A stretch of 64,000 bases of DNA from an uncultured Tenacibaculum sp. (GCF_947499065.1 NZ_CANMMT010000003.1:310001-374000); one strand, 5' to 3'; shown: positions 7,809-16,765, counted from the stretch's first letter. A program made the numbers and translations. The notes: generated by a model from the letters alone, not told the origin.

Positions 7809-8702
7809 TTATTCATCAATTATTGATTTCGGATATTGTTCATTTATTAATTTCTGTTCTTCATTAGTCAAATCTGCATACTTTTTTCCGAACTTTTTGT
7901 TAGATAAATTATCTCTAACTAAATTAATTGCAAACTGTATTTCGTTTTGAACAGTAACATAGTCTGAATATATAGTTTCTTTATCTGTTTTGATTGAAAT
8001 TACAGATTTAGATTCATTGTTTTTATAGTATTTAACTATTTTAGATTTCAAACTTTTAAGTTTAATTTCCGTATTATTTACAAATATTTTATTCTCTTTA
8101 TTCAAGTATATTTTAAAGGCGTTTTTTAAATTGGAATTCTTTTTAGGTAACCCCTTAATTATTCCGCCATATGGACGCAACATATCGAATAACAAAAATG
8201 CTTTCATTTTGTAAAAGTCAAGTTCAAAATCTTTTTCGGATAAAATATTTGAAAATTCTGTAGCTAATAATTCTATTCTTAAATTTACAGCATTTTTGAT
8301 GGTATTCTCTAATGAGTTTTGAAATTTCAAAAACTTTTTAAAATCATATTTTGTAGAATCTGATAATACTGTTTGAAAGCAAGTGTTTGATATAGAATTT
8401 TGATTTTTTTCAATCCCGTTTAGCATTTCTCCGAATGAATAATAAGGTTTTTCTTTAGGTTCTATACCATTGGATATTTGGCTTATTGTTTTTAAATAAC
8501 TTTCTCCTGAATTATCTGAAATAATTTTTGCTTTTATCAAGTTGGATTCATAATCGGTTATTAATTCTTTTAGCTGCTTTCCTCCATCAACAAAACTTTG
8601 GTTATTACAATCCATTAATTTGTTTTCAACTCTTTCGGTTTGAATGCCACAAGAGTAGAACAATGAAATAGATAAAAAGGTAATTACTAATGTTAGTTTC
8701 AT
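7809..8702 (-). CDS. cassette-borne lipoprotein, unknown function (297 aa)
   Basis: From the ATG at 8702 the protein begins MKLTLVITFLSISLFYSCG, a lipoprotein signal with lipobox FYSC. An in-frame extension upstream lacks this logic and crosses a hairpin, so I reject it. The mature part is mostly helical and lysine-rich, with no known domain. Its C-terminus (NEQYPKSIIDE) recurs in the tiny frame at 6252-6380, showing exchange or duplication between neighbouring cassettes. Confidence 0.6.
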   Translation of the reverse strand: MKLTLVITFLSISLFYSCGIQTERVENKLMDCNNQSFVDGGKQLKELITDYESNLIKAKIISDNSGESYLKTISQISNGIEPKEKPYYSFGEMLNGIEKNQNSISNTCFQTVLSDSTKYDFKKFLKFQNSLENTIKNAVNLRIELLATEFSNILSEKDFELDFYKMKAFLLFDMLRPYGGIIKGLPKKNSNLKNAFKIYLNKENKIFVNNTEIKLKSLKSKIVKYYKNNESKSVISIKTDKETIYSDYVTVQNEIQFAINLVRDNLSNKKFGKKYADLTNEEQKLINEQYPKSIIDE

Positions 8703-8724
8703 ATGTTGTAAAATCTCCCGGCTA

Positions 8725-8755
8725 TGATTTCTATGGTTGAAAATCATAGAAATCA
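8725..8755. repeat. perfect 11-bp inverted repeat upstream of the 7809 lipoprotein gene
   Basis: TGATTTCTATG (8725-8735) and CATAGAAATCA (8745-8755) flank a 9-base loop, starting 22 bases before the chosen start codon. It could be an operator or a 5' leader hairpin. Confidence 0.45.
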
Positions 8756-8796
8756 AGCTGTATTAAAGTTAGTTATTTTGTTTTAGTTTGTTCATA

Positions 8797-8826
8797 ACAA
8801 GGAATTATAGCCATTGTTATAAGCCG
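8797..8826 (-). repeat. partial attC-like site
   Basis: Only the right arm is clear: GGAATTATAGCCATTGTTATAAGCC, with GTTATAA at 8816-8822 directly 3' of the stop at 8831. The left arm is not recognisable, so this site may be decayed. Confidence 0.4.
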
Positions 8827-8830
8827 TTTT

Positions 8831-9550
8831 TTATTTCGTTATTGTTGCAAATTTATCAACATTATTCTCGATTAAATAAGCAACTTGTTTGTATAGTTTT
8901 TTCTTAAATTTTTTGTTGTAATAATATTCCTCAATCTTTTCGGTCGATTTTAATTCTTTATATCCATCTGCAAACGAATTCCATCTTTTTTTCCAATCTC
9001 TGGATTCATCATTAAAATTTGCTTTTAGTTCGCTAATTTTTGAAGATTTTCCAGTTAATTCTTTCAATACGTTTTCGTAGTCAGTTTCCAATTCCGTTAT
9101 TTTTAATTCTTCCCAAGTTTCTGCAACAGCCACAATAAATTCAGGTCGGTTGAAAATAAATTGATAAACTCCGCCATTGTCAGTATTTCCATTAAATGAT
9201 AAAAATGCCCAGAATATTTTTTGTTCACGAGTTAATTTGTTCCATAATTCATTGTAGTCTTCAATTCCACTTTTTGCAACTGTTTCGTCAAATAATTTAT
9301 ACATATATTCCCACATTCTGTTGTCGTATTCATCAAATTCGTTCCAATCATATTTGGTTTTTGTTGAATCAAGCCACGTTTGAGGAATTTCTATTGAGAT
9401 AAGTAATTGATTTTGGTTTCCGTCATTTAATGAATAGAAAGTGGTTGGTTTTGTGTTTTCAGATGTAGATTCTGTCGTATTTTGTTTCTTTTTGTTTAGG
9501 TAAACAAACAAAAGTCCGATTACTATAATTATTCCGATTATTATTTTCAT
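8831..9550 (-). CDS. DUF4375/DMP19-like domain protein with N-terminal membrane anchor
   Basis: A membrane helix spans residues 1-18 (MKIIIGIIIVIGLLFVYL). The later segment TDNGGVYQFIFNRPEF (about residues 125-140) resembles the GG.xQFFxN core of the DUF4375 (DMP19-like) family, usually soluble proteins of unknown role found in accessory islands. The rest is helical with repeated KK/EE pairs. Family assignment rests on one motif and is tentative. It is a single-gene cassette. Confidence 0.55.
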   Translation of the reverse strand: MKIIIGIIIVIGLLFVYLNKKKQNTTESTSENTKPTTFYSLNDGNQNQLLISIEIPQTWLDSTKTKYDWNEFDEYDNRMWEYMYKLFDETVAKSGIEDYNELWNKLTREQKIFWAFLSFNGNTDNGGVYQFIFNRPEFIVAVAETWEELKITELETDYENVLKELTGKSSKISELKANFNDESRDWKKRWNSFADGYKELKSTEKIEEYYYNKKFKKKLYKQVAYLIENNVDKFATITK

Positions 9551-9570
9551 TGGCGTTTTCTCAAATGGCT

Positions 9571-9600
9571 TACAATTAATTTTATACGGTGTTGCCTATA
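9571..9600 (-). repeat. partial attC-like site
   Basis: The right arm ATTTTATACGGTGTTGCCTA, with GTTGCCT at 9591-9597, lies just 3' of the stop at 9602. The remaining 20 bases before the upstream gene are too short for a full site, so the left part seems lost. Confidence 0.4.
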
Positions 9601-9601
9601 G

Positions 9602-10489
9602 TTATTTGCTCTTTTTATATAATTTTTTCAATTCAGATTTGAGGCTTGAATACTTAAAATATTCTGGTTTAGTCATTATAGAATTTTGATATATTTCTAA
9701 AGTTCCTTTCCTGCCATTAATATCTGATTCAGCATTCATATGGGCTAAAATAATTTCATAAAGAAGTCCCACATGTCTTTCATTGAACATTTCTTTTTTT
9801 CTATGTCCAATCCATTCAAAATCTTCGTATTGGAAATCTGAATAATAAAAATATTCTTTACCATTGAATTTAGGCATTCTTGAGGCAAACTCAATTAACT
9901 TTTTATTATTCTTTATCATCTGAAGTACTTTAAACCTTGTACCGAGAGCATCCATTAAATTTAAATAGACAATAGCTTTTTCAGTATTAGATTTTAATCC
10001 ATAACTGTCAAGTTCAATATTGTATTTACTTAAGTCAGTTTTATTGAAAATTCTTGCAACAGCGCCATACAGTCTGAAATAATAATTATCCAAAAGCCAT
10101 CTTTCATCTATTTTTTTATTGAGAAACTCTTTGGCTACTTCGATACTAATTCTCGGTTTATTTTCCTTATCTCTCAAATTGTAATGAATTTCTCTTATTA
10201 CATACCACATTACTAAATCATCATAACTCGGTCTGTTCAAATATTTTTTGTCTAAAATCTTAATACTCTGTTTAGATTGGGTTTGAAGTACATCTATTAT
10301 GTTATTTAGCTTTTCGGTTCTAAATTTCTCTAAATCCTCAATAGCAGACTTTTTTGTTAGCATTACATTTTTAGAGTAGTATTCTCCAATCTCAACTAGT
10401 TTATTTAAATCAGAATCACTTATTTCAATTTGGGGATATGTATAAATTGATGTGAAGATTAATAAAATCAGACAGTATATTTTTTTCAT
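9602..10489 (-). CDS. exported hypothetical cassette protein (295 aa)
   Basis: The first 19 residues (MKKIYCLILLIFTSIYTYP) are a signal peptide. The mature protein is almost entirely helical, rich in Lys, Tyr and Asn, and resembles a helical-repeat scaffold. No catalytic motif or known domain is visible. It is a single cassette gene with a clear ATG, 25 bases from the attC-like site upstream. Confidence 0.6.
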   Translation of the reverse strand: MKKIYCLILLIFTSIYTYPQIEISDSDLNKLVEIGEYYSKNVMLTKKSAIEDLEKFRTEKLNNIIDVLQTQSKQSIKILDKKYLNRPSYDDLVMWYVIREIHYNLRDKENKPRISIEVAKEFLNKKIDERWLLDNYYFRLYGAVARIFNKTDLSKYNIELDSYGLKSNTEKAIVYLNLMDALGTRFKVLQMIKNNKKLIEFASRMPKFNGKEYFYYSDFQYEDFEWIGHRKKEMFNERHVGLLYEIILAHMNAESDINGRKGTLEIYQNSIMTKPEYFKYSSLKSELKKLYKKSK

Positions 10490-10513
10490 AGATAGATGTT
10501 TCTCTTAATTATA

Positions 10514-10721
10514 GGTAACAGTTTGTGTATGAAACGTAGCATGTAAAAAGACATTGACTTTTCGGATTAACACAGAACCGGATTTTTATATTTTGTTTTT
10601 AATTTATCAATTTTTTTAAAGCCAAATTAAAAATTAGGCAGGCTTTCTAAATATATATATATATTTATATAAACCTTTCGGTTAAGTACTTATAGCTATG
10701 TTTTATACACTGTATTACTAC
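10514..10721 (-). repeat. attC-like site, class C (long)
   Basis: GGTAAC is at 10514-10519. TGTATGAAACGTAGC (10526-10540) pairs with GCTATGTTTTATACA (10695-10709) except at two positions, and GTATTAC follows at the right. The 150-base interior contains an AT dinucleotide run near 10650 and the GGCAGGCTTTCTAAA segment shared with other class C sites. Confidence 0.6.
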
Positions 10722-10729
10722 CATTTTTT

Positions 10730-11503
10730 TTATTCTGTTATTACTTCGTCCTTCGGTTTTTTGTTCAATTTCCATAACCAATATAATCCACCAAGTGGTA
10801 TTCCGAAAGACCAAACTGAACTTAAATACCCCATATATGAAAAGCTAATTCCAAATAGTATTTGAAAACTTAATAAATTAAAAGAAAGCCCATAAACTGC
10901 ACTATAAGTTATTGCTGGAACATTTAGGAAAATCACAGCAATATATTTCAGCCATTTTCTCTTTAGATTACTTTTCTTAATTTTTCTAATTATCCAAATG
11001 TTAAAAATCGGAACGCAAATTGCTAAAATCCCAAATAACCAGAACAAAGTCATATTCGGAGTTTTCTCTTTTATGTTAAGTGTTTTGATGTATAATATTT
11101 TATTTGAATCATCATCAAAAGTAATTTCGAAGACTCCAAATTCTGTGTCATTTGAAAATTCGATTTGTGCTAAAGTGGTGTTTGGTGCCGTACTTTTTCC
11201 TGCTACAGTCGATAAAGTTTTTTTAGCTGTCATAAACTTAAAGTCTAACTCTTTTCCAAAATTCTTTACTATTATATTTTGAAAATTTCTTAAACCTATT
11301 TTTAACGTATCTATATTCGTATTTTTAAAGGCTTTGTTTTCTATTGCCATAAAGTTCATACTTTTTTCATAATCTTCTTCTATTAGAGCTTTTACAAATT
11401 CCTTAGTAGTGTCTTTGTAGGTAAATGCGTTATTAATAAAATCACAGCTTATAAAAAGTGATACAGTTAGTGTTAGAAGTAAAATCTTAGTAGGTTTGTT
11501 CAT
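10730..11503 (-). CDS. lipoprotein/membrane protein with N-terminal DUF3887-like domain
   Basis: A lipoprotein signal (LFISC, Cys20) precedes a domain of about 115 residues (KEFVKALIEEDYEKSMNFM) that looks like the NTF2-like DUF3887 family. Four hydrophobic segments follow (about residues 150-170, 185-205, 207-228 and 230-245). The mix of an outer lipidated domain and a membrane domain is unusual, so the N-terminal Cys may instead end an uncleaved anchor. Its function is unknown. It is a single cassette gene. Confidence 0.6.
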   Translation of the reverse strand: MNKPTKILLLTLTVSLFISCDFINNAFTYKDTTKEFVKALIEEDYEKSMNFMAIENKAFKNTNIDTLKIGLRNFQNIIVKNFGKELDFKFMTAKKTLSTVAGKSTAPNTTLAQIEFSNDTEFGVFEITFDDDSNKILYIKTLNIKEKTPNMTLFWLFGILAICVPIFNIWIIRKIKKSNLKRKWLKYIAVIFLNVPAITYSAVYGLSFNLLSFQILFGISFSYMGYLSSVWSFGIPLGGLYWLWKLNKKPKDEVITE

Positions 11504-11517
11504 TTTTTCAAATTGTA

Positions 11518-11650
11518 GGTAACGGTCGCGTATAACCGTCAGTTACGGGTTAATATGCGCTAATTTTCGGTTTGGTATAGGCGTTGGCAATATCGAGTGG
11601 ATTCAGACGCAGTCGAATCCGGAGTAATTACGGTTATACATTGTTGTGCA
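11518..11650 (-). repeat. attC-like site, class A (best conserved)
   Basis: GGTAAC is at 11518-11523. GTATAACCGT (11530-11539) is the exact inverse of ACGGTTATAC (11630-11639), and GTTGTGC follows at 11643-11649. The interior carries the hairpin GGATTCAGAC gca GTCGAATCC (11599-11620). The stop codon of the next cassette gene (11634) lies inside the right arm. Confidence 0.8.
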
Positions 11651-12146
11651 ACGTTTTTATTTTTCCCATTTCAGTTTCTTTGTGAATATAGTGCATTGGA
11701 TACCTACCAAATTCCCATTTTCCGTTCTCAAATCTGAAAGAAATATATCCATTTATTTTTGGTCGAGGATTATTTTTCAATTCAATAAACTTATATTTCT
11801 CTTCTATTCTAATCAAATCTTTTTCTTGAGGTTTATATTCAAAATCAAAGCAATTATCTGAATTTAAAGCTTTGTCAATATTATCAATTGTAAGTTCTTT
11901 ATTGATTTTGTTTTTTGGATAAATCATCATTCCCATAACACTACGCTCACTTACTTTTTCATGAAAAGAAAAGAGAGTCCATTTGAAATAGGTATCAGTA
12001 TATGATTCATCTTCATTTAATATTGCCATTAGTGAATCACTTTTCTTTGATTCATATAATTTTACAACTTCATCAGCGAAATCAGTATTAATTATCTCTT
12101 TTTTCGAGCATGTACAAAAATGTATTTTTAAATCTTCTTTACACAT
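11634..12146 (-). CDS. hypothetical cassette protein (170 aa)
   Basis: I do not recognise a family. The protein is soluble, has three cysteines in its first 15 residues (MCKEDLKIHFCTCSKKE), and ends in a region with the segment FRFENGKWEFGRYP (about residues 135-150) that looks like the end of an NTF2-like or nuclear-transport-type fold. The stop codon lies within the attC-like site. Upstream of it sits copy 1 of the 260-bp dispersed repeat rather than an ordinary attC-like site, so its expression may depend on that repeat. Confidence 0.55.
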   Translation of the reverse strand: MCKEDLKIHFCTCSKKEIINTDFADEVVKLYESKKSDSLMAILNEDESYTDTYFKWTLFSFHEKVSERSVMGMMIYPKNKINKELTIDNIDKALNSDNCFDFEYKPQEKDLIRIEEKYKFIELKNNPRPKINGYISFRFENGKWEFGRYPMHYIHKETEMGKIKTLHNNV

Positions 12147-12167
12147 TTTTTATCAGGTTGTTAGGTG

Positions 12168-12430
12168 ACTTGTTTATATGCAGAACTTTCAATAAAATAA
12201 GTTCCATTTATCTTTTTCAATTTTTATGATACGCAATATAAAGAAAGAGAATATTATAACTCCTCAAAAGTTTTTTTAATTCATAACAACTTAAAATACT
12301 AGAATATTTTAGTAATTATAGTGTATATGAAAATTGCTCACTCTCTTGAGTGAGCAATTTTCATGAGCTATGGGTAGTAATTTTATTCTAAAATGAAATA
12401 GAATTATCATTGGACTATAAAAATATTCCC
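12168..12430. repeat. 260-bp dispersed repeat, copy 1
   Basis: The segment from TATGCAGAACTTTCAATA to about TATTCCC is repeated at 15368-15630 in the same orientation with few differences. It contains a perfect 17-bp inverted repeat (12327-12343 with 12348-12364; core GAAAATTGCTCACTC, loop TCTT) and a smaller GAACTT...AAGTTC stem at its left end. No open frame spans it. Both copies lie just upstream of a minus-strand cassette gene. Confidence 0.75.
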
Positions 12431-12798
12431 TTTTGGACTATTATAGATTTTTTATCACTTTCAACTTCTTTGTGGGGGTAATCTCCTCCGATAATTTCTC
12501 CAAAAATTGTGAGTTGATTTAAGCTTTCAATCTTTTTTTAATAAAACCAAATATTTTTAAGCTTTGGTTTTATTTCTTCTAGAACTAATTCATTATTATA
12601 GAATTTTTCATCTTTCGCAATCAGGTTAGTTCTTTTTGCAGAAAAAAAGTCTTTCTCATTGGTTGTCCAATAATTGAGGTTGGCTTCATGAACTTTTTCC
12701 TGTACAACAAATTCATCATCCCAAAATCCATGATCTTTAATTCGATCTAAAAACTCATCACGATATGTGTTTTCTATGGATGTATATTTTTTAAACAT
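12415..12798 (-). pseudogene. truncated Rnl2-type RNA ligase gene
   Basis: The first 86 codons read MFKKYTSIENTYRDEFLDRI, then FVVQEKVHEANLNYWTT with the nucleotidyl-acceptor Lys of motif I, then SAKRTNLI. They match the N-terminus of the RNA ligase family related to T4 Rnl2. A TAA at 12538-12540 interrupts the frame, which continues without shift as KKIESLNQLTIFGEIIGGDY and PHKEVE, the next conserved block, to a TAG at 12415. The C-terminal half with motifs IV and V is missing, and the break coincides with the start of the dispersed repeat. Motif I also has Glu where Gly is usual (EKVHEAN for EKVHGAN). It is surely inactive as a ligase. Confidence 0.8.
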
Positions 12799-12813
12799 TC
12801 GTTTTTTCTACTT

Positions 12814-12944
12814 ACACCAAACGGTTAGTGTATGATTAGTTGCGTGGTTTGAGCACTAAAGTTAGCGCATAAATCACAGATAGAAAAGTCCGTGAGGATT
12901 TTCGTAGTTAGGTTTATCTAGAAATTAATTTTATACGATTTTAC
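12814..12944 (-). repeat. attC-like site, class B
   Basis: The left end CCAAACGGTTAGTGTATGATTA and right end ATTAATTTTATACGATTTTACC form imperfect arms. The interior has GAAAAGTCCGTGAGGATTTTC, the class B hairpin also found near 7050, 17470 and 18080. The right box is degenerate. Confidence 0.55.
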
Positions 12945-12956
12945 CTTTTTGTTGTT

Positions 12957-14480
12957 TTAATGTATCATTTTGGTAAATATTAGTCCTTTCCAGATAGCTT
13001 TTTCTACCTTACCATTGTTTATTCCAAATTGGACTACTGAACCATCCTCACCCATAACAACTCTAATAGCATTAGTTCTGTGTGGTGTTGCTATATCAGA
13101 TTTAAGGTTTCCAATTGTAACTATCAATTTATTTTCTCCAACTTCTTTTACTACTAGTGTACCAAATAAATCACTTGTATAAGTTCCAGCATATAAAGAA
13201 AAAGGCAGTTCAAGTTTCCAAGGTCTTTTCGCCATTTTAATCATATATTCAGTATCTGACTTTCTCTTTTTAATGTAGTTTTCGTGATACTCTTTTAGTT
13301 TCTCTTTATAGTGAGTATCGAGGTTTTCTCGTTTAGAGAAATAATCAAAAACATAGCCACTAAGGAGCATATTAAGATCATAACTAATTTTTCCTTCATT
13401 TGCCATTATAACAACACCTACTCCGGTTTCTCGCACGAATGAGAATTGAGGATGCATACCCGTAAAACTGCCAAAATGGTGCACTAGTGTGTCTCCTAAC
13501 GGAGTTGTTGCGATGTTCCAACCGTAACCATAACCGAATCGTTTAAGATCATACCACATTCTATTCTGCTTAGCATGTTTTAACTGGCTATTCTTAACTA
13601 AATTTGAGTCAATTACTTGTTTTCCATCAATTTTACCATTGTTTAATGCTACGATCATATATCTAGCCATATCTTCAGCAGTTGATAACATACCCCCAGC
13701 TGCATGCATTGTATTATCCTTTTTTTCTAAAAAAAGACGGACTAATTTATTTTCATCATTATTCTGTGTATGTGGTTTTGCAATTTCGAAACCTTGCTCA
13801 ATAGCCTTAGACATTCGGGTAGTCGTATGCTTCATTTTTAAAGGGTGTAATACTTCTTGCTGAACTAAAGATTTCCAATCAGCTCCCAATTCTTTTTCTA
13901 TAATCATTCCTAAGATGATGTACCCTGTATTGGTATATTCAAATTTACCAAAAGGAGCATCTTTGTTAACTACAGTGAATTTCTCCACTATAGTTTGTAA
14001 TTTATTTTTGTCATATGAGCCTGAATAAGCTTTTATATTCCTTAATGGGTTATTTTCTATTCCCGATGTATGCGTAATTAAGTGTTCAATTTTAATACTA
14101 TCAGCTTTAAGCTCTGGAGCAAAATTAATTTCAGGTAATAATTCAGCTAATGATTTATCAAAATCAAGTTTACCTTTAGATTCAAGAATTAAAGCAGCCA
14201 TTGCTGTGAATGATTTTGTAACTGAAGCAATATAAAAAAGAGTATTCTTACTAACTTTTATGTTTTTATCCACATCAGCCATTCCGAGATATTTCTCAAA
14301 TATGATACGATCGTCTTTTACGACCGATATAGCCATTCCGTACTTCGCTCCATATTCATTTGTAACTAATTCTATGAAATTAGTATATGCTTTATTGAAT
14401 TCAGAATAGTTGGTTTTCTTTGTCTTTGTACAAGAAAAGAATAAGATTGTGGATAAGAGTAAGGTTATTGTTATTTTCAT
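12957..14480 (-). CDS. serine hydrolase of the beta-lactamase (class C / S12) family, lipoprotein
   Basis: The signal peptide ends in a lipobox (FFSC, Cys17). The family's three motifs are present: SVTKSF (S-x-x-K, near residue 87) with the nucleophile Ser, YTNTGY (Y-x-N, near 182), and HHFGSFTGMH (H-x-G, near 335). A C-terminal beta domain of about 100 residues follows, as in DD-peptidase/esterase-like members. The likely role is hydrolysis of a peptide or ester in the periplasm or outer membrane; the substrate is not predictable, and antibiotic resistance should not be assumed. At 507 residues it is the longest gene in the array. Confidence 0.85.
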   Translation of the reverse strand: MKITITLLLSTILFFSCTKTKKTNYSEFNKAYTNFIELVTNEYGAKYGMAISVVKDDRIIFEKYLGMADVDKNIKVSKNTLFYIASVTKSFTAMAALILESKGKLDFDKSLAELLPEINFAPELKADSIKIEHLITHTSGIENNPLRNIKAYSGSYDKNKLQTIVEKFTVVNKDAPFGKFEYTNTGYIILGMIIEKELGADWKSLVQQEVLHPLKMKHTTTRMSKAIEQGFEIAKPHTQNNDENKLVRLFLEKKDNTMHAAGGMLSTAEDMARYMIVALNNGKIDGKQVIDSNLVKNSQLKHAKQNRMWYDLKRFGYGYGWNIATTPLGDTLVHHFGSFTGMHPQFSFVRETGVGVVIMANEGKISYDLNMLLSGYVFDYFSKRENLDTHYKEKLKEYHENYIKKRKSDTEYMIKMAKRPWKLELPFSLYAGTYTSDLFGTLVVKEVGENKLIVTIGNLKSDIATPHRTNAIRVVMGEDGSVVQFGINNGKVEKAIWKGLIFTKMIH

Positions 14481-14620
14481 AGGTGTTTTATTTAAATGTT
14501 TTAATTAGAGCGCAAATTATTTTTTGTAAAGATTAAAAACTTTTTAATTTAAACAATCAATAAAGTGATTACTTTTTTGTGTTCAATTAGTGAACTTTCA
14601 ATTTTTCATAAATAATGTAA

Positions 14621-14800
14621 GGTAACGGTCTCGGCTATGGTTTGTAAAGGGATTAAAAGCAATGAATTTTCGATTAATCAATTAACCAAAACTTTTTATT
14701 TTGTTTTAAAACCAAATCAAAAGATCTGGCGGACTTCATTAAAATACACTTAATTTGGATTAAATAACAAAACCTGTATTAATTATAGCTCTTGTTAGTA
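14621..14800 (-). repeat. attC-like site, class C
   Basis: GGTAAC at 14621-14626 is followed by GGTCTCGGCTATGG. The right end is AATTATAGCTCTTGTTAGTA, with GTTAGTA at 14794-14800. The interior shares GGCGGACTT...AAAATACAC...GTATTAATTATA with the sites near 5650 and 10700. Confidence 0.65.
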
Positions 14801-14810
14801 ATAATATTTA

Positions 14811-15356
14811 TTAGCATGCTGTCCAAAGACTAGAACATTGGTCTTTTTTGTGAATCCAACCAATATAGTTTTGTCCTTTGAATTCAAACTTTACTCTAGC
14901 CCATAGTCCTTTTGTCTCAACTAATTGATATTTTGTGTATTTGTCAATTGTAATTACTTTTCGAGAATTAAAGTCTGGTTTTTCTAAAAAACTTATATAT
15001 GTTTTTCCTCTAGGTGCAAAAAATGAATACATTTCAAAATTATCAAGTTTAACCCAAAAGTTTTTGTAATCATTGTTTTCTCTGATTTTAGTATCTTCTG
15101 AACAATTTGGAGCTCCTATTAGTTTATAAATTTTAGCCCATCCTTTTTTTGTTTTTTTTATAACTAATTTATAATAACAATTTTCCTCTCCTTTTTTTAA
15201 GCGTAAAATTTCTTTACCGTTTCTAGATTCATAAATAATTAATGGCTTAACTGATTCTTTATTGTAAACACATTCAACATAATTATCAAAATGTACTTGA
15301 GAAAATAAAAGAATAGGGGGCAAAAATATTAGGATCTGTAGAGATTTTATTTTCAT
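14811..15356 (-). CDS. secreted SH3-like domain cassette protein (181 aa)
   Basis: From the ATG at 15356 the protein starts with a signal peptide (MKIKSLQILIFLPPILLFSQ). The mature part resembles two bacterial SH3 (SH3b) units: one around residues 30-90 with LKKGEENCYYKLVIKK, the other around 115-181 with WARVKFEF and the ending YIGWIHKKDQCSSLWTAC. The last block, a Trp plus two Cys at the extreme C-terminus, is typical of small flavobacterial SH3-type cassette proteins. Binding to cell wall or to a partner is only a guess. A TTG-started extension into the dispersed repeat is rejected. Confidence 0.6.
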   Translation of the reverse strand: MKIKSLQILIFLPPILLFSQVHFDNYVECVYNKESVKPLIIYESRNGKEILRLKKGEENCYYKLVIKKTKKGWAKIYKLIGAPNCSEDTKIRENNDYKNFWVKLDNFEMYSFFAPRGKTYISFLEKPDFNSRKVITIDKYTKYQLVETKGLWARVKFEFKGQNYIGWIHKKDQCSSLWTAC

Positions 15357-15367
15357 AATTATTTCTA

Positions 15368-15630
15368 ACTTGATTATATGCAGAACTTTCAATAAAACAA
15401 GTTCCGTTTATCTTTTTCAATTTTTATGATACGCAATATAAAGAAAGAGAATATTATAATTCCTCAAAAGTTTTTTTAATTCATAACAATTTATCATACT
15501 AGAACATTTTTGTAATCCTAGTTACATAGGAAAATTGCTCACTTAAGAGAGAGCAATTTTCATGAGTTATGGGCAATAATTGTATTCTAGAATGAAATAG
15601 AATTATCATTGGAATATAACATATTGCCCA
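15368..15630. repeat. 260-bp dispersed repeat, copy 2
   Basis: It repeats 12168-12430 in direct orientation 3200 bases away. The inner hairpin is kept (GAAAATTGCTC/GAGCAATTTTC), although the loop side has changed. It starts 12 bases before the start codon of the SH3-like gene. Confidence 0.75.
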
Positions 15631-15648
15631 CAGTATTTTATTAAAACC

Positions 15649-16686
15649 TTAAAAAGCATTTCCTGTTAACCCAAAAGGAATTGTATTTTTAAGATAGAAG
15701 CCACCAATTATACGAGATGGTTTTAAATCTAAAGGATGGTTAAATGAAATAGCATCGGTATTGGTTGTAATTGATGGTTTACCGAATTTTAATGTTATCA
15801 AATTCGGATATTGATTAGCGGTTTGAATTACACTATTTTCATTACCACCTGTGTTTCCAATTACTATTACTTTTCCATTTCTAATTTGCAGAGATTTTAA
15901 TAATTGTAGATTAATCATTTCCTGCTTAACATCGTTATTTATGTAATAATTTTCAGTATTGATACTCATATTCATTGTACCTTCTAATTGATTTTCTGCA
16001 GATCCATCATATACAGGAGTGTTTCTGAAAAAATTAATATTTCCCATTGTTTTAGGTAAGCCTAGTCCAATAATACCAGCTCTCATTGAATGCTCATCGG
16101 TTACAGGCATATATACACAGTGGAAAAATTCTTCACCTTGATATTCAACAAGTATTGATATTGCATTTTCTTTATATGGTGTTGCCCCGAAATCTAACTT
16201 ATAAAAGTCATTAAAGAAAGCAAAGACTATCATACGACTTGGCATATTAAATTCATCAGGGATTAAGCTTTTGTATACTTCTACATTGTCAGTTTCATAA
16301 TACATAAAGATGCCATCGTTTTCGAGATAACGATAGGGGGTATATCCGTTATTAGTAATATTATCAATAGTAATATCAATTGTTTTAGTGTTTGAACTTA
16401 TGCCATTAGATGCTTCTAATGTAATTTGATAGGTGCCATTCTCTGTAAAATAAATTGAAGTATTATCGTCTGTTGTATTTTCAATTACCCCATCGGATGA
16501 TGACCATTTGTAGGTAGTTGCATTTTGAGATAAATTAGTAAGAGCTACAATCGCTTGATTTTCGCCTAATAGTATTTCAGTTTCAAAATTGGCTATTACA
16601 ATTGATTCAGGGGAATTATCGTTCTCATTACAAGAAAGAAAAACAATACTGATAAGAAATAGTAATGTTAAATTTAATTTGTTCAT
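15649..16686 (-). CDS. lipoprotein with PKD-like domain and acetoacetate-decarboxylase-like domain
   Basis: A lipoprotein signal (FLSC, Cys19) precedes a PKD-like beta-sandwich (about residues 30-105: NATTYKWSSSDG, NGTYQITLEASN). The C-terminal 230 residues resemble the acetoacetate decarboxylase superfamily: YRYLENDGIFMYYETDNVEV, then ISILVEYQGEEFFHCVYMPV, then GLGLPKTMGNINF where the family has G.PK. I cannot confirm the catalytic Lys of true decarboxylases, so this is a fold-level call. It is unusual to find this fold exported and joined to PKD. It lies in the array but has no attC-like repeat directly 3'; the dispersed repeat follows instead. Confidence 0.6.
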   Translation of the reverse strand: MNKLNLTLLFLISIVFLSCNENDNSPESIVIANFETEILLGENQAIVALTNLSQNATTYKWSSSDGVIENTTDDNTSIYFTENGTYQITLEASNGISSNTKTIDITIDNITNNGYTPYRYLENDGIFMYYETDNVEVYKSLIPDEFNMPSRMIVFAFFNDFYKLDFGATPYKENAISILVEYQGEEFFHCVYMPVTDEHSMRAGIIGLGLPKTMGNINFFRNTPVYDGSAENQLEGTMNMSINTENYYINNDVKQEMINLQLLKSLQIRNGKVIVIGNTGGNENSVIQTANQYPNLITLKFGKPSITTNTDAISFNHPLDLKPSRIIGGFYLKNTIPFGLTGNAF

Positions 16687-16765
16687 ATCTAAAAGTTTTA
16701 TTCTATTCTAATAGACTTTAAAACTTTTAAATGGTTTAAATGACTAAAATATTATTTATAGAAAT

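Noticed and set aside
10646..10674. AT dinucleotide run as a possible origin or unstable repeat
   Set aside because: It is short and lies inside an attC-like site interior; no DnaA-box cluster or replication gene is nearby.
12957..14480. Antibiotic-resistance beta-lactamase
   Set aside because: The motifs define the wide serine hydrolase family, which includes esterases and peptidases; nothing specific to a resistance enzyme is seen.
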